Positions 6,044-14,722 of a stretch of 64,000 bases of DNA are shown piece by piece. The position numbers and the translations under genes were made by a program. This DNA is from Oribacterium sp. KHPX15 (GTDB lineage Bacteria > Bacillota > Clostridia > Lachnospirales > Lachnospiraceae), in contig NZ_FNRG01000010.1 of NCBI RefSeq assembly GCF_900107835.1, forward strand, positions 35,002 to 99,001. The letters run 5' to 3'. The notes beneath the pieces were generated by a model that was not told where the DNA came from, did no database searches, and saw nothing but the letters and a program-made list of their open reading frames with translations. How positions within the stretch are numbered: the stretch's first letter is position 1; every line of letters starts with the position of its first letter.

Positions 6044-8761
6044 ATGAAAAACTATATTACAAGAAAACTTATGGGGATAAGTATAGTCAGTAAAGGCAGA
6101 TTTTTGTGCCTTCTGTTTTTGTTGTGCCTGCTGTCGGCCTGCAAAGGAAAATCCTCCGGGAATGAAAAGAATGGTAATGTTGCAGGTACAGAGACTGTTG
6201 TGTTTGAAACTGATCCGGAAGACAAATCTAGCTTTACCCTGATGGTCTATATGATCGGCTCAGATCTTGAATCCCAGGGAGGGTCCGCTACCGCTGATAT
6301 TAAGGAGATGCTCGCGGCACAGAAGTCCGAGAACCTCAATATCGTCCTGCAGACAGGTGGTGCAACTGCCTGGGAGAGCGAATTGACAGGTACGGACAAT
6401 GCCTGCAGGCGATTTGTGGTTAAAGGAGAAAAGACGGAGCTTCTGGAGGATCTCGGGATCGTAAATATGTCCGAGCCCGCTTCGCTCACGGACTTTATCA
6501 ACTTTGCTGCAGAGAAGTATCCTGCGGACCGATTCGGTCTGATCTTGTGGGATCATGGTGCCGGTACTCTCATGGGATACGGCATTGATGAGAATTTCGA
6601 GGATGTTATGCTAGAGATCGGCGATTTGAAGCAGGCGCTTTCCGACAGCGGTAAGCATTTTTATTTTATTGGTTTCGACGCCTGTCTCATGAGTACCGTG
6701 GAGGTCGCTTCCGCGCTGGAAGAGTACACTGATTATCTGGTGGCTTCCGAGGAAACGGAGCCTTCCGGAGGGTGGGCCTATACACCGTTTCTTTCACAGC
6801 TGGCTGCCCGTCCCGGTATTGATATGAATGAGCTTGCTCCCCGTATCGTGGATGATTTCGTGAATGATCCTACGTCGACAAAGTACGATAACAATACCCT
6901 GGCAGTTCTGGATATGTCGAAAGTTTCCGCTGTGCGCGGTGCCGTGCAGGTATTTTTGGAGACGGTTCGGGAATACCTTCCGGAAAGTTATGATCTGCTG
7001 TCTCTTTGCAGAAGCCGGGTCCGCAGTTTCGGCGGCGGCATGTATGAGCAGGTGGATCTCATGGATCTGCTGGCAGAGCTTCCCCGGTGTCTCACCGACC
7101 CGGGATTAGGAGGAGATAATTCCCGGGACCTTTCCGGAATTCTGACTGCTGCAGATGCGCTGAAGGCTGCACTATCAGATATGATCGTCTATACCAAAAG
7201 CGTGGATGACCGTTCAGGTGGTATGGCTCTGTATTTCCCGTATTTGCTGCCGGACCGTTATGAGTCAGTGGCCGGGATAATGCAGGATGTGGGATATGAT
7301 AAAAGCTACTTTGATTTCTTTGATGGGTTTTTAAGTTATGTGGTGGCGGAACAGGAAAGAGCGGATATACAGCCTGTGGCGCCCGGTGTAAAAACCGCTC
7401 CCTGGTATCATCCCGAGGAGACAAAGCTGAAGGAAGACACTTATATTGATCCATCCACATTGGTGGTTAAGGAACTGGAATCCATGAATAACCTGAATCC
7501 TGACGGTAGTATCGACCATGTCGACAGCACCATGGGCATTGACTTAAAAGATGAGCAGTGGAAGCTGATCGATCAGGTGGAAAATGTGATCTATGTGGAT
7601 ACGGAAAGTTACGGCAGACTGGAGCTTGGGTGCCGCAACCTGGAGCATTTCATCAACGGAGATCCATACTATGGCTTTGACGGGAAATGGATGTCACTGG
7701 AGAACCTGATAGTTCCGTACTATGAGGCCTTTTATACATTGAACGAGGATGAGGAATCCTATAGTTATGGCTTCATTCCGGCGGAGCTTGAGGGCAGAGA
7801 CATAAGCATAGTTGTATGGTTCAGCGTCGTTGGTGTAGACAGGGGGGTATATGCCCCTGAAGTTATCGGATACCGAAGGGAGCCGGTCATGTCTTTTGCG
7901 CGTCGCAGCTCAGTGATCGACATTTCGGCCGGACTCATGCCTCCGGACAAGGGTGTCCATTCGTTTAAGGATGGCGATGAGATCCGCCTCTATGCCTATG
8001 ATGAGAATGGAAGCAAAGTCTATCCTTTTGATCTTCCCATCATTTACCATGAAAATGAAGGGCTCATCGTTAGAGATGAAAGGCCGGTGGAAACCTTTGC
8101 GGGTGGACGTTTTGATTCCATGTTCCAGCAGATTGCCCTCAGAGATATTTTCAACAATACTTATCTTTGTGAAGGTGTGGATATCAACTATGACTGGCAG
8201 GAGGAGCTGCCAAAGGCAGAGGTTAACAGTCCCGGTTACGGACCCGGGCCGGATGCATGGGACGGTGCAACGGAACGCTTTCAACTATCCCGGGATTATG
8301 ACGTGACGCTCCGCTATCCTTCGGCTCTTTTTGAGGAAAAGGAGAATTGGGAGTGGGGTGATCCGGATCTCATCAGCCGGGATGGCAAAGTGAGCATATA
8401 TCTGGAGACATTTGACAGACCTGAGGATTACGAGACTGCAGAAGAGAATTTTACGCATTGGGCTTCACAGCAGAATGATGTGGAATACTTTATTGTAAAA
8501 GACGAAACCGGAGAGTACGGAATTTCGGCGCCACATGATTTCAGTCTGGAAAGCTACAATCTGACGAATGGCATGTTGGGACGGCGTTACCTTTATCATG
8601 ACAGAGAAGGCCGATGGTACTGCGGCCAGCTTGCCGGAAGCACCCGCATGCGGGGCGGCATGTATGGCTTCTCCATGGAAGTGTTTGCCGAAGAAGATCC
8701 GGATGAAGAACTTATGAATGCGATCTTTTATATCGGGAACTCACTGGAGATAGCATACTGA
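6044..8761 (+). CDS. clostripain-family (C11) cysteine protease lipoprotein
   Basis: The 905-residue product starts with a lipoprotein signal (LLFLLCLLSAC lipobox, lipidated Cys at about residue 31), so it is probably anchored outside the membrane. The C11 peptidase core begins at FTLMVYMIGSDLE and shows the dyad: His171 in LILWDHGAG and Cys214 in IGFDACLMS. C11 enzymes cut after basic residues. The long C-terminal half (about residues 480-905) is not recognised and may hold beta-rich or substrate-binding domains. The ATG at 6044 is chosen because GGAGGAGG precedes it; an in-frame ATG at 5933 lies inside the upstream hairpin and lacks a ribosome binding site. Confidence 0.85.
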   Translation: MKNYITRKLMGISIVSKGRFLCLLFLLCLLSACKGKSSGNEKNGNVAGTETVVFETDPEDKSSFTLMVYMIGSDLESQGGSATADIKEMLAAQKSENLNIVLQTGGATAWESELTGTDNACRRFVVKGEKTELLEDLGIVNMSEPASLTDFINFAAEKYPADRFGLILWDHGAGTLMGYGIDENFEDVMLEIGDLKQALSDSGKHFYFIGFDACLMSTVEVASALEEYTDYLVASEETEPSGGWAYTPFLSQLAARPGIDMNELAPRIVDDFVNDPTSTKYDNNTLAVLDMSKVSAVRGAVQVFLETVREYLPESYDLLSLCRSRVRSFGGGMYEQVDLMDLLAELPRCLTDPGLGGDNSRDLSGILTAADALKAALSDMIVYTKSVDDRSGGMALYFPYLLPDRYESVAGIMQDVGYDKSYFDFFDGFLSYVVAEQERADIQPVAPGVKTAPWYHPEETKLKEDTYIDPSTLVVKELESMNNLNPDGSIDHVDSTMGIDLKDEQWKLIDQVENVIYVDTESYGRLELGCRNLEHFINGDPYYGFDGKWMSLENLIVPYYEAFYTLNEDEESYSYGFIPAELEGRDISIVVWFSVVGVDRGVYAPEVIGYRREPVMSFARRSSVIDISAGLMPPDKGVHSFKDGDEIRLYAYDENGSKVYPFDLPIIYHENEGLIVRDERPVETFAGGRFDSMFQQIALRDIFNNTYLCEGVDINYDWQEELPKAEVNSPGYGPGPDAWDGATERFQLSRDYDVTLRYPSALFEEKENWEWGDPDLISRDGKVSIYLETFDRPEDYETAEENFTHWASQQNDVEYFIVKDETGEYGISAPHDFSLESYNLTNGMLGRRYLYHDREGRWYCGQLAGSTRMRGGMYGFSMEVFAEEDPDEELMNAIFYIGNSLEIAY

Positions 8762-8836
8762 ACATCTCGTAGATTGATTTCTGATATGATTTGACCAATT
8801 TAAGCGAACATTTTCGATTCGAGTCTTGTGCTTTAC

Positions 8837-8869
8837 AAAAGCTCGGAGGTTTATCCTCCGGGCTTTTTT
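8837..8869 (+). terminator. terminator after the C11 protease gene
   Basis: AAAAGCTCGGAGG, a TTTAT loop, CCTCCGGGC and TTTTTT form a strong intrinsic terminator. Confidence 0.88.
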
Positions 8870-9018
8870 CGTGTGTTCAATATATTATAAAAAACCAGGA
8901 GAAAGTCGAAAAAATTAATAGTGGGATTATCAGGAATGAGTATATGAATGACAAGAAGTTCATATGGTTGGTGAATGGATTTTGGGAGAATAGATTTTCA
9001 TTTGCAAAGGAGGTCCGA

Positions 9019-9549
9019 ATGAAAAACTCAAGAGTATTATGGACAAAATCAATGAGAGTTTTAACAGTGTTTATTCTTTTGATTACACTGGTGTTTATCG
9101 CGGGCTGTGGTGAGAAAGAAGAGCCCTTTGTTGACAAGAACATGCCTTATGAGCCGGACACTCCGGCGCCGGATCCACATGAGGGAGTTTTTACTTCGGA
9201 GCACGGAACCATGACTTTCCCGGGAGATGGGGAAAGTGTAGTCATTGATTTTGATAAGGATCTTTCGGAGTATCTGGAACTGCCGGAGGGAAAGCAGGAG
9301 GCGAGATATTTTTTTATGACAGGAATACTTCCTCCTCATGGGAAAATGCCTATAAGGTATGATGTGGCACATGAATTTCAGATTATTGCAGGGGAAGGTG
9401 AAAACCGTAAAGCTGTAGATATTGAAATCGGAGCATATAAGGATGGCAGCTTCAGCACCGGTACAAACTGCACCACAGCAGACCGTATCACATTCTTTGT
9501 GGACCTGGATAAAAACGGGGACTGGGAGGCCGTGGATTTTCTGAAGTAA
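9019..9549 (+). CDS. small lipoprotein of unknown function
   Basis: The ATG at 9019 follows AAAGGAGGTCCGA, an ideal ribosome binding site; an in-frame ATG at 8791 precedes a long unlikely extension. The 176-residue product has a basic start, a hydrophobic stretch and a lipobox LVFIAGC (Cys about 31), then an acidic mature domain. Segments such as GTMTFPGDGESVVIDFD and a late FVDLDKNGDWEAVDF, an Asp-rich calcium-loop-like motif, suggest an all-beta extracellular domain. I do not recognise the family. It shares a lipoprotein character with the upstream C11 protease but is separately terminated. Confidence 0.7.
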   Translation: MKNSRVLWTKSMRVLTVFILLITLVFIAGCGEKEEPFVDKNMPYEPDTPAPDPHEGVFTSEHGTMTFPGDGESVVIDFDKDLSEYLELPEGKQEARYFFMTGILPPHGKMPIRYDVAHEFQIIAGEGENRKAVDIEIGAYKDGSFSTGTNCTTADRITFFVDLDKNGDWEAVDFLK

Positions 9550-9605
9550 AATCTGTATTTTGGAGATAAATGGCAGAAGAATTGTATTTATAGTGAAGAA
9601 ATCAA

Positions 9606-9640
9606 ACACCCCGGAGGAGAAAAAACTCCGGGGTGTTTTT
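9606..9640. terminator. bidirectional terminator
   Basis: ACACCCCGGAG and CTCCGGGGTGT flank an A-rich loop and are followed by TTTTT on the plus strand and TTTGATTT on the minus strand. It can end both the lipoprotein gene (plus) and the phosphofructokinase gene (minus). Confidence 0.88.
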
Positions 9641-9716
9641 GAGTCCGAAACATTGTAAAAATACTTCAGACAGGGGGACCTTTATCTGAATGGCATTGGA
9701 ATGTATTTGTGCAAAA

Positions 9717-10952
9717 TTATGCCTCTTCGCCGATGTAGATATGCTGAGGAAGTCCTCCTACATAAATCGGAGTAAGCTCGGCCTGGATGAGCGGAAGGGC
9801 ATAGTCGATGAATTCCTGCTTCATTTGTGTGTGGTCCTCATTGACCCACTCAAGAGGAACCTTCTTTTCGAGGTTTGCGACCTCGGAGATAGGATGAAGC
9901 TCGGTTGTGCACTGGTATGGCGCATTGGAAATTCTCTTAAGTGCGACCATCTCACCGGTATGTCCCTCAAAGGCAGCCTTAACTGCAGCGCCGCCAACCT
10001 GGTAAGCCTCCGTGATATCGGTGCGGCTGGTAAGGTGTCCTGCGCAGCGCTGGAGAGTTGAAAGCTCGATACAGCGGGTCTTTGTGTCCATGGATCTGGC
10101 AACAGTATTGGCAAGGAATCTGGCGGTTCCGGTCAGTGCCTTGTGGCCGAATGCATCCACAGCGTGCACATCATCTGAAAGCTCACAGACATAACGGCCG
10201 TCCTCAAGCTTGACACCCTCGGAAACAGCGATGACGATGCTGCTTTTCTTCTCCTGCATTTTGCGGACTTTCTCGATGAAACGGTCAACATTGAAAGGAA
10301 CCTCGGGAAGACAGATCATATCCACGCCTTCGCAGTCATTATCCTTTGCAAGAGCAGCTGCAGCAGTGAGCCAGCCGGCATTTCTTCCCATGATTTCCAC
10401 GATAGTTACATATTTTGTGCCGTAAACAGTAGCATCACGGATGATCTCCTTCATTACAACGCCTATATACTTGGCTGCCGAACCGTAACCCGGGGTGTGA
10501 TCTGTTACGGTGAGGTCATTGTCTATGGTCTTTGGAACACCCACAAATCTGATGTCGCTTCCAACCTTTTCACCGTAAGCCGCCAGTTTGTTTATGGTGT
10601 CCATGGAATCATTTCCGCCGATGTAGAAGAAATAGCCAATGTTCATGTCGTTAAGTCTTTTGAATATATCTTCATAAACGGCTTTTGCGCCTTCTGCATC
10701 CAGCTCCGGAAGCTTGTAACGGCAGCTTCCGAGATAGCTTGAGGGTGTGCGCTTCAAAAGCTCGATATCCATTTTCTTTTTGAAAACAGCTGTCATGTCA
10801 ATGTATCTGCCTTCCAGGAAACCCTGGATACCATTGCACATGCCATAAACATGCTCTGCACCGCGATTCTTTGCTGCCTCAAAAACACCTGCCAGTGATG
10901 AATTGATTACTGAGGTAGGACCTCCGGATTGTCCGACAATTGCGTTTTTCAT
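9717..10952 (-). CDS. pfp: 6-phosphofructokinase, probably PPi-dependent
   Basis: The 411-residue protein belongs to the PFK family and phosphorylates fructose 6-phosphate in glycolysis. The N-terminal GQSGGPTSVINSS loop, GGNDSMDT and PKTIDNDL are visible. In this family a Lys in PKTIDND and Asp in place of Gly in GGDGS mark pyrophosphate-using enzymes, so PPi is the likely phosphoryl donor and the reaction is reversible. Other conserved parts are EIMGRNAGWL and the Arg/His-rich C-terminal region. AAAAGGAG precedes the ATG. It is monocistronic, with a promoter overlapped by a CcpA-type site and a bidirectional terminator. Confidence 0.9.
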   Translation of the reverse strand: MKNAIVGQSGGPTSVINSSLAGVFEAAKNRGAEHVYGMCNGIQGFLEGRYIDMTAVFKKKMDIELLKRTPSSYLGSCRYKLPELDAEGAKAVYEDIFKRLNDMNIGYFFYIGGNDSMDTINKLAAYGEKVGSDIRFVGVPKTIDNDLTVTDHTPGYGSAAKYIGVVMKEIIRDATVYGTKYVTIVEIMGRNAGWLTAAAALAKDNDCEGVDMICLPEVPFNVDRFIEKVRKMQEKKSSIVIAVSEGVKLEDGRYVCELSDDVHAVDAFGHKALTGTARFLANTVARSMDTKTRCIELSTLQRCAGHLTSRTDITEAYQVGGAAVKAAFEGHTGEMVALKRISNAPYQCTTELHPISEVANLEKKVPLEWVNEDHTQMKQEFIDYALPLIQAELTPIYVGGLPQHIYIGEEA

Positions 10953-11000
10953 ATTACTCCTTTTGATAAAAATGCATAGATTGTATTACGTTCTGCTATT

Positions 11001-11028
11001 ATGATAGCGCTTACATTTTATTTGTCTA
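11001..11028 (-). promoter_or_regulatory. promoter of pfp with a CRE (CcpA) site
   Basis: On the minus strand TAGACA, 16 nt and TATCAT form a promoter. The 14-mer TGTAAGCGCTATCA (11002-11015) matches the catabolite-responsive consensus TGWAANCGNTNWCA at every position and covers the -10 box and part of the spacer. Binding of a CcpA-like regulator there would repress the promoter. Confidence 0.7.
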
Positions 11029-11195
11029 CAGTTAATTTTCATATATTTAGATAAAAATTCTAGTGTATAATGATGTGGAGAATAAACGTCGGGAACCTTT
11101 TTCACGGCGCAATCAGAGTTGTTTTGAGGAGTCGGTCAGATCAGCTTTGTGTGTCTGAAAAAGCTGAGAAAAACTTACATGGAAGGGATTATCTC

Positions 11196-12647
11196 ATGAA
11201 GAAAGCATTGGCACTAAAATATAAAAGTCTTATTAAAGCCGGGTGGAAGAGCGTTCTGGCCGGAGCGGCTGCGCTTTGCATTTTCGCGGCAATGAATGTG
11301 GCCGCAATAAAATCCTACGCCGGTGTAACCTACATGCCGGATGTCACAAAGGAGATGAATACTCCGGAATTCTGGCTTTCTTTCTCCCCGTATGATGCTG
11401 ACACGGTTCAGGCGGACAGAGGCAGGATAGAGCAGATAAACATTAACAACCTCATGAATGAAAAAACAAATATGAATGATCTTCAGCATTATAACGAGAG
11501 CATCGATGGGGTTGAATTTAATGAAAAGGTTTTGACAAAGGCAAGGGAAGAACTGAAAAGCTACAAGGATAAAGGCTATTACGACCAGTACGGAAACAAG
11601 CTTAGTGACATTCTGATCGAAAGCATCGCCCAAAACACACAGAACAGGTCGGCTTCACAGCTTCAGGCGCCCATGTATGCAATAGTGGTGAAGAGAACCA
11701 CGCTGAATGCATTCCCGACAGATACCATCATCACCGACGAGCTTGGAGACGTGAATTTCGATTACAATGTGCTCTCAAGCGTGCGAGTGAACGAGCCGCT
11801 GGTTATCAAATCGGTGTCAGCCGACGGGCAGTGGTACTATGCGGAATCCCTTAACTGTTATGGTTGGGTTAATGCTTACGACGTGGCCATCTGCAGCTCC
11901 AAGGCTCAGTGGGAAAGCGCCTGGGTGATTCCGGATGACAGGGTTCTGGTGGTGACCGGCAGTAAAGTAATACTTGCTGAATCCAATACCAATCCCGAAA
12001 GCTCAAATCTCCTTCTTACGGTGGGTACGGTTCTGGAGGAGGCACCGGCCGGATCCTACGGCGCGAGAGTAACAAACCGTTCGCCCATCGGAAACTACGT
12101 TGTTTACATTCCTGTGAGAAACGGTGATGGTAGCTACAGAAAAGAGCTTGCTCTCATAAACGGCAATGCAGAAGTCAGCGAAGGGTATCTTCCTCTCACC
12201 AAAAGAAATATCCTGACAGTTGCCTTCCGGATGCTTGGGGACGCTTACGGCTGGGGAGGAATGCTTTCCTCCAACGACTGCTCCGGTTATGTAGGAGATA
12301 TTTACCGCTGCTTCGGACTGAAGCTTCCGAGAAACACCACCTGGCAGGCAGCTTCAAACAGTTTCAGCTACGATGTATCGGAATGCACAGATGAACAGAA
12401 GATGGAATTACTGAATAACATGCCGATAGGAAGTGTACTGTTCTTTAAGGGACATGAGATGATGTATCTCGGGACGGTAAACGGCAAGTATTATGTTGTC
12501 AGCTCTGTAAGCTCCATAGCCTACTATGCAGGTCCGGGAGTCATGAGAACGAGATCTGTAATGATAAATACTCTGGATATCAGGAGAGCTAACGGAACTA
12601 CATGGCTAAGCAACCTGTATAAGCTTCAGGTGCCGTATATGATGTAA
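11196..12647 (+). CDS. secreted SH3/NlpC-P60 peptidoglycan hydrolase
   Basis: The likely start is the ATG at 11196 (AAGGGAT upstream), giving 483 residues; the frame is open further upstream without a ribosome binding site. A signal-like hydrophobic segment (about 17-37, ending SYAG) is followed by a linker, SH3-type domains (about 160-330; RTTLNAFPTD, GQWYYAESLNCYGWV) and a C-terminal NlpC/P60 domain with the catalytic Cys362 in NDCSGYVGD and a His near 421 in FKGHEMMYLG. These enzymes cleave stem peptides in the cell wall. It is transcribed alone and ends at a strong terminator. Confidence 0.87.
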   Translation: MKKALALKYKSLIKAGWKSVLAGAAALCIFAAMNVAAIKSYAGVTYMPDVTKEMNTPEFWLSFSPYDADTVQADRGRIEQININNLMNEKTNMNDLQHYNESIDGVEFNEKVLTKAREELKSYKDKGYYDQYGNKLSDILIESIAQNTQNRSASQLQAPMYAIVVKRTTLNAFPTDTIITDELGDVNFDYNVLSSVRVNEPLVIKSVSADGQWYYAESLNCYGWVNAYDVAICSSKAQWESAWVIPDDRVLVVTGSKVILAESNTNPESSNLLLTVGTVLEEAPAGSYGARVTNRSPIGNYVVYIPVRNGDGSYRKELALINGNAEVSEGYLPLTKRNILTVAFRMLGDAYGWGGMLSSNDCSGYVGDIYRCFGLKLPRNTTWQAASNSFSYDVSECTDEQKMELLNNMPIGSVLFFKGHEMMYLGTVNGKYYVVSSVSSIAYYAGPGVMRTRSVMINTLDIRRANGTTWLSNLYKLQVPYMM

Positions 12648-12665
12648 AAGAATCAACTTTAGAAG

Positions 12666-12709
12666 GTCCTGTGGCTGCACTGTAAGGTGTTGCTGCAGGA
12701 CTTTTTTTG
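12666..12709 (+). terminator. terminator after the SH3/NlpC gene
   Basis: GGTCCTG pairs with CAGGACT around a ~24-nt partly paired loop, followed by TTTTTTT. Confidence 0.8.
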
Positions 12710-12711
12710 TC

Positions 12712-12778
12712 AGCCGGGTTTATCCACCGTGGACTGTTCTCACCGGCGAGAACAGTCCACTGTGGATAAAACCCGGCT
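12712..12778. repeat. dispersed palindrome family, copy 1
   Basis: Core ATCCACCGTGGACTGTTCTC, ACCGGC loop, and its near-perfect complement end at 12767 (46 nt). Outer arms AGCCGGGTTT and AAACCCGGCT extend the stem to 67 nt. The family is described at 30042, 43117, 56615 and 62523. Confidence 0.9.
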
Positions 12779-13225
12779 TAATTCTTTGACTTGATGCGGG
12801 TAATGCCTGAAATAGCAAAAAGTAATAATTTTGAAATTTATTATGCAGACAGGCAGAATATAGACAGTAAAATACAGGCGAAAAAATCATTTTTTTAGAT
12901 AATTTTATTAAATTTTTATACTTTAAGCATATAAATACGTATAAAAACCCTTAAAAAACGAAGAGTTTTAGAAGAAATTTTCTCGTTTTGCAGAATTACG
13001 TAATTTCAAGGGGTTTTATTATTTAATTTATTGTGAAGAACGCTAAATAAAAATTATTACACTTTTCTGCAAAATAAGATGATATATGATGGATAATTGT
13101 GTATAATTACTACTAAATAATTACATTGTAATTAATTCGTGGGATGAAAAAGAAATGGGAATCGCATAATTCTGATATATAAAAAATATTTCCGGAAGTC
13201 AGAATTATGCAAGGGGAGCAGAAAA
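12779..13225 (+). promoter_or_regulatory. long AT-rich leader region before the FtsL-like gene
   Basis: No ORF is seen in these 447 bases. Two structures stand out. Around 12943-13016 AAAACCCTT pairs with AAGGGGTTTT and encloses an AAAACGA-type hairpin. At 13164-13175 and 13199-13210 a perfect 12-bp inverted repeat (GCATAATTCTGA and TCAGAATTATGC) directly precedes the AAGGGGAG ribosome binding site. A TATAAT near 13104 may be a -10 box. Regulation of the next gene through this leader is an inference. Confidence 0.5.
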
Positions 13226-13816
13226 GTGAAACAATACGTGGTTAAGGGCAACACAGTACGCTCTTATGAAGTAGAAGATCGTGAAGCTTCAAGAAGTACT
13301 GTAGTTATCCAGCAGAGGGGAAGAAGAAACCAGCTTCATCTGTATCGTACGAGAAACGGTCAGATAAAGATGGAATATGACATTGACAAGAGCATAATCA
13401 AACCCGCATTGAGATGCATTCCGGATGCTATCATTGACAGGATTTGTTACGCAGCGCTCATCATTTCACTTTTGTTTATTTTTGGCACCTGCTATCAATG
13501 CGTAGAGGTGGATACATCAGTTGCCACAAGACTGGAGAGCATTGATCGTAAGCGCAATGAATTAAACGAACTGAAATTGGCAAATGAAGCAGTAAAGGCA
13601 TCAATTGACAGTGCCGTTAATCCTGATCTTATCTATCGTGAGGCAACAGAGGTTTTCGGAATGGTTCTTCCGATGGATTCCGAGATTATTACATTTGAGA
13701 AGGAAAACAGTAACAAGGGATATGTAAGAACCTATGATACTATTCCTGCCGGCTACGAGCAGAACGAAAGCGCTGTAGTGGTTCTGGCAAAAGAGGTTGC
13801 AAAACTCGTTGGATAA
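13226..13816 (+). CDS. FtsL/DivIC-like membrane coiled-coil protein
   Basis: The GTG at 13226 follows AAGGGGAG with good spacing. The 196-residue product has a basic cytoplasmic N-terminus of about 70 residues, one membrane helix at about 74-92 (AALIISLLFIFGTCYQCV), a coiled-coil stretch (about 100-130; LESIDRKRNELNELKLANEA) and an extracytoplasmic end with YREATEVFGMVLPMDSEII, which mirrors the motif at the end of DivIC. That layout is typical of small divisome proteins such as FtsL and DivIC. It is not in the usual division cluster, so its exact role is unknown. A terminator follows. Confidence 0.6.
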   Translation: MKQYVVKGNTVRSYEVEDREASRSTVVIQQRGRRNQLHLYRTRNGQIKMEYDIDKSIIKPALRCIPDAIIDRICYAALIISLLFIFGTCYQCVEVDTSVATRLESIDRKRNELNELKLANEAVKASIDSAVNPDLIYREATEVFGMVLPMDSEIITFEKENSNKGYVRTYDTIPAGYEQNESAVVVLAKEVAKLVG

Positions 13817-13876
13817 ATAAATCATGGTCTTGGTGATAAAACCGGTCGTTAACCGCACTTTATCTTTTGAAATATG

Positions 13877-13906
13877 AAGGAGTGTCCGTCAGGATGCTCC
13901 TTTTTT
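13877..13906 (+). terminator. terminator after the FtsL-like gene
   Basis: AAGGAG and CTCCTT flank an inner TCC/GGA pair, followed by TTTTTT. Confidence 0.82.
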
Positions 13907-13992
13907 ATGTCTGATTTCAGAGCTTTCAGGGACGGTTCTATTTAAGAAATTTATTGCGTTCAAAAATAAAAATAATTTCCTCAAAATAAAAC

Positions 13993-14021
13993 TTTACAAA
14001 AGACACTTTCGGTGTTAAAGT
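13993..14021 (+). promoter_or_regulatory. promoter of the candidate large RNA
   Basis: TTTACA (13993-13998), 17-nt spacer, TAAAGT (14016-14021). It lies after the terminator at 13877-13906 and before an ORF-free region, so it most likely drives a non-coding transcript starting near 14028. Confidence 0.6.
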
Positions 14022-14027
14022 AAGGAC

Positions 14028-14720
14028 AACAGAAAAAGAAAAGTCAACAGAAAAGTTCACCTGACGAGAAAGGGTGAAGGGCCGGTTGGCAAAAGTGCAG
14101 GAGATGAACCTGCGAAACTAAACTAAAGAAAGCAAGAGGTACAAAGACATGACACCAGATCAGTTAGTCACTAGTATCCTCTGGACCGCTTAAAAAGAAG
14201 AAAAACGTGAGAAGATCTACGGACCGTACATCCGGGAGATGGTTCAAACCAATAGAGAAATGAATTTTCGGATTATTTCTTAATTAAAGTCCAGACGATA
14301 TTATTGCAAAGGGAAGATCGACATAAGAAGTATACAGGGATCTGTAAAGAAAGATTCATGTAGAGAAAATAGTTGAGTAGTTAATAAAGGTCTTAAAAGG
14401 GAGACCATATAAATAAAAATCCGGAAAATCTGATAAGAAGAATACTTAGAAAGATTCGAAAGATAAATTCAAGTAATAAAAAAGTCGATCTGATAATTGA
14501 ATATAGAGTCAAAACTGAATATTGAAATAATCTATTTATAGATGATATCCATAAGATATAAAAATTACTATCGAAAAGATATTTATAGAATTTAAATAGA
14601 AATCTAAGAAACGAGGTACAGACCGAAGTACAATTAAGTAAGGGGACGTAATATTGAGTCCCAGGGTCAAGTAAATAATAAATAAAAAATAAAAGCTGTC
14701 GCAGGTGCGGCAGCTTTTTT
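14028..14720 (+). ncRNA. candidate large structured non-coding RNA (~690 nt)
   Basis: About 700 bases between a plus-strand promoter and an intrinsic terminator contain no ORF of note on either strand; stops are dense in all frames. The plus strand is purine-rich, with A-rich linkers between hairpins, as in large ornate RNAs. Visible helices include TTCACC/GGTGAA (14056-14078), GCAGG/CCTGC (14097-14113), CCAGA/TCTGG (14155-14184), GGTCT/AGACC (14389-14406) and GGGAC/GTCCC (14643-14662). Size and style recall ROOL, GOLLD and OLE class RNAs, but I cannot assign it to any of them from memory. It could be a known family or a new one. Confidence 0.6.
14691..14720. terminator. terminator of the candidate RNA, also facing the MATE gene
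   Basis: AAAAGCTG, CGC, AGGT loop, GCG, CAGCTTTTTT. The minus strand also gives a T-rich tail, so it can end the MATE transcript as well. Confidence 0.85.
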
Positions 14721-14722
14721 AG

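Noticed and set aside
7953-8306. open frames in other phases inside the C11 protease gene
   Set aside because: They are shadows of the large frame, without ribosome binding sites or recognisable domains.
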